A stretch of DNA of 40,803 nucleotides, taken from assembly GCA_002719615.1 (NCBI GenBank), contig PBHZ01000019.1:33651-74453 (forward strand), written 5' to 3'. The position numbers and the translations under genes are program-made. The notes under the pieces were generated by a model. That model made no database searches and was not told where the DNA came from. It was given only the letters and a program-made list of their open reading frames with translations. This DNA is from Methanobacteriota archaeon (GTDB lineage Archaea; Thermoplasmatota; Poseidoniia; Poseidoniales; Thalassarchaeaceae). Of the stretch, positions 39,018-40,803 are shown piece by piece; position 1 is the first letter of the stretch; each line of letters opens with the position of its first letter.

Positions 39018-39835
39018 GACAATTCCTCCATAGCAATCTGAAACTCTTCGTCATTTGGGGCTTTTCCATGGAATGATGGATTATTTTCCATATATGATAC
39101 TCCTTTTCCTTTTATTGTATTGGCAATTATTGCCATTGGTCCTTCACTGCCATTATTAGCCCAATTAATTGCATCACAGATTTCATTCATATTATGCCCA
39201 TCTATCTCTCTAACATCCCATCCGAATGATTCAATTTTACTACTTAGATTACCTACTTCCATTTGTTTAGACACAAAATCGTCATTTTGTATTTGATTTC
39301 TATCGATTATTAACTTTAAATTATTACTTGAGTGAAAATTTGCTGCCATTATTGCTTCCCATAATTGCCCTTCTTGAGTTTCCCCATCACCTATCATCAC
39401 CCAAATTCTCCTGTTACTATTATCTAATTTAGCAGCTAATGAGCACCCTAGCCCAAACGATAGTCCCATACCCAAACTTCCCGCAGAGAAATCAACTCCA
39501 TCTGTCCATTTCATATCAACATGGCCTTGGCATACAGAACCTAATTTTCTGAAGGACATGAAATCTTGTTCATTGATAATATCAAACTCATATAAAATAG
39601 AATAAACTGCAGGACTGGCATGCCCTTTACTCATTATAAATCGATCTCTATCTTCCCAATTTGTATCTGAAGGATTTATATTCAAAACAGTACCATATAA
39701 TCCTACAATCATATCAATAGCCGACAAAGATCCTCCCGGATGTCCTGATTGAGCTTCATGTATCATTCTAATTATATTGATTCTACATCTCAATGCCATT
39801 TCTTCTAATTCAGTTATATCCATATTAAACGGCAT
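39014..39835 (-). CDS. Transketolase, N-terminal subunit (split form)
   Basis: 'EAQSGHPGGSLSAIDMIVGLYG', 'DRFIMSKGHASPAVYSIL', 'MIGDGETQEGQLWEAIMAANFH'; overlaps the downstream subunit by 4 nt. Confidence 0.94.
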   Translation of the reverse strand: MPFNMDITELEEMALRCRINIIRMIHEAQSGHPGGSLSAIDMIVGLYGTVLNINPSDTNWEDRDRFIMSKGHASPAVYSILYEFDIINEQDFMSFRKLGSVCQGHVDMKWTDGVDFSAGSLGMGLSFGLGCSLAAKLDNSNRRIWVMIGDGETQEGQLWEAIMAANFHSSNNLKLIIDRNQIQNDDFVSKQMEVGNLSSKIESFGWDVREIDGHNMNEICDAINWANNGSEGPMAIIANTIKGKGVSYMENNPSFHGKAPNDEEFQIAMEELS

Positions 39836-39952
39836 GTGCTCACTTATACCGGACGTTGTGCTAAAGGCTATTGATGGTTTCCAATTTTTTGATTAATTTT
39901 TTAGACGCACATTCAAATCATCAGGTATCTTACGAGGCTTGAGGAGAGTATC

Positions 39953-40803
39953 TTGGGATTGCCTTCAACAGATAATAATGCATGGCGAAATCGCCTCAAG
40001 AATATGAACATTCCCAATTCTATACAAAATGATGATTTTATGATGTATTGCCTTGAAATTCTAAAGGATGGAGGGAGAATTAGTTTATCCGATGGATTAA
40101 AATTGTATAATACTCCTAATTTATCTGCTTTGTGTTCATTTGCTAACCTTATCAAACAATCTAGATTCGATGATAATATCTTTTTCAATGAAAACCTTCA
40201 TGTCAATACTACGAACATATGTGTTTTGGCCTGTAGATTCTGTGCTTTCAGGAAAGGCCCTAGACATTCCGATGCTTATGATCTATCAGTGGATGAGGTA
40301 ATACATAGAATCAAACCATTTGCTGAATCTATTGATGAAGTCCATTCTGTGGGGGGACTTCATCCTCAATGGACAATAGATCATTATACAGAACTTTATA
40401 GAAAGATAAAATATTTTTACCCTCATATTCATGTGAAATCATTGACTGCTGTAGAAATCAAACATATTGCAAACCGCTCTGGGATTAGTGTACTTGAGAC
40501 TCTTAAATTATTAAAAAAGTCTGGACTTAACTCGATTCCGGGTGGCGGCGCCGAAATACTTGTTGATACTGTTCGTGATAGAATTTGTAGAGGAAAAGAA
40601 AACTCTTCTGAATATCTAGAAATTCATGGGTTAGCACATTCCTTGGGCATTCCTTCTAACTGCACTATGCTTTTCGGTACTATTGAAACTGTCGAAGAAC
40701 GCTTAATGCATTTACACAAACTAAGAATTCAACAAGATAAGACATCTGGTTTTCAATGTTTTGTACCCTATCCCTTCCTTCCTGACAAAACAAGATTACC
40801 CGA
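39953..40803 (+). CDS. mqnE: Radical SAM protein, MqnE-like (aminofutalosine synthase), 3' end cut by the window edge; probable TTG start
   Basis: Translated by hand: 'HVNTTNICVLACRFCAFRKG' (CxxxCxxC), 'VHSVGGLHPQWTIDHYTELYRKIKYFYPHIHVKSLTAVEI', 'LNSIPGGGAEI', 'CTMLFGTIETVEERLMHLHKLRIQQDKTSGFQCFVP'; GGAGAG a few nt before TTG 39953. Confidence 0.82.
   Translation, partial: MGLPSTDNNAWRNRLKNMNIPNSIQNDDFMMYCLEILKDGGRISLSDGLKLYNTPNLSALCSFANLIKQSRFDDNIFFNENLHVNTTNICVLACRFCAFRKGPRHSDAYDLSVDEVIHRIKPFAESIDEVHSVGGLHPQWTIDHYTELYRKIKYFYPHIHVKSLTAVEIKHIANRSGISVLETLKLLKKSGLNSIPGGGAEILVDTVRDRICRGKENSSEYLEIHGLAHSLGIPSNCTMLFGTIETVEERLMHLHKLRIQQDKTSGFQCFVPYPFLPDKTRLP

Noticed and set aside
38070-39835. Split transketolase as an unusual arrangement
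   Set aside because: Two-subunit transketolase encoded by adjacent overlapping genes is common in archaea.
1-40803. CRISPR arrays, transposases, phage genes, tRNA/rRNA
   Set aside because: No regular spaced repeats, transposase motifs or tRNA cloverleaf sequences recognised on either strand; a tRNAscan/CRISPR finder run would be the decisive check.

Overview
This is a low-GC, gene-dense archaeal chromosomal window. It looks like a euryarchaeal or Thermoplasmatota-type lineage such as Marine Group II/III; that assignment is inferred from protein style only and was not searched. About 38 protein-coding genes cover nearly all of the sequence. I recognise no tRNA or rRNA, CRISPR array, transposon or phage element. 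Most of the window is core archaeal machinery: TrkA/TrkH, RFC-L, GlyRS, Lhr helicase, the TiaS wobble enzyme, PurB, Dph6, the proteasome-alpha/SBDS/exosome/eL43/Pcc1/prefoldin superoperon, S12-S7-EF2, KptA, thiolase, CoaBC, ProRS and split transketolase. The most interesting points are: (1) a single-ORF fusion of type I IPP isomerase and GGPP synthase, directly downstream of isopentenyl phosphate kinase and a few kb from a UbiD-like decarboxylase; (2) prefoldin beta with no ATG/GTG/TTG start in frame, where an AUC start or a 1-nt indel next to a GTGA overlap is plausible; (3) a RecA/RadB-like protein whose Walker A lysine is replaced; (4) a GmhA/GmhB-like heptose pair with altered metal-site residues, divergent from an archaeosortase A; (5) an unusually long (1764 aa) Lhr helicase; and (6) a truncated MqnE-like radical SAM gene at the right edge that the ORF track misses. 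I found no clearly new defence or mobile system.
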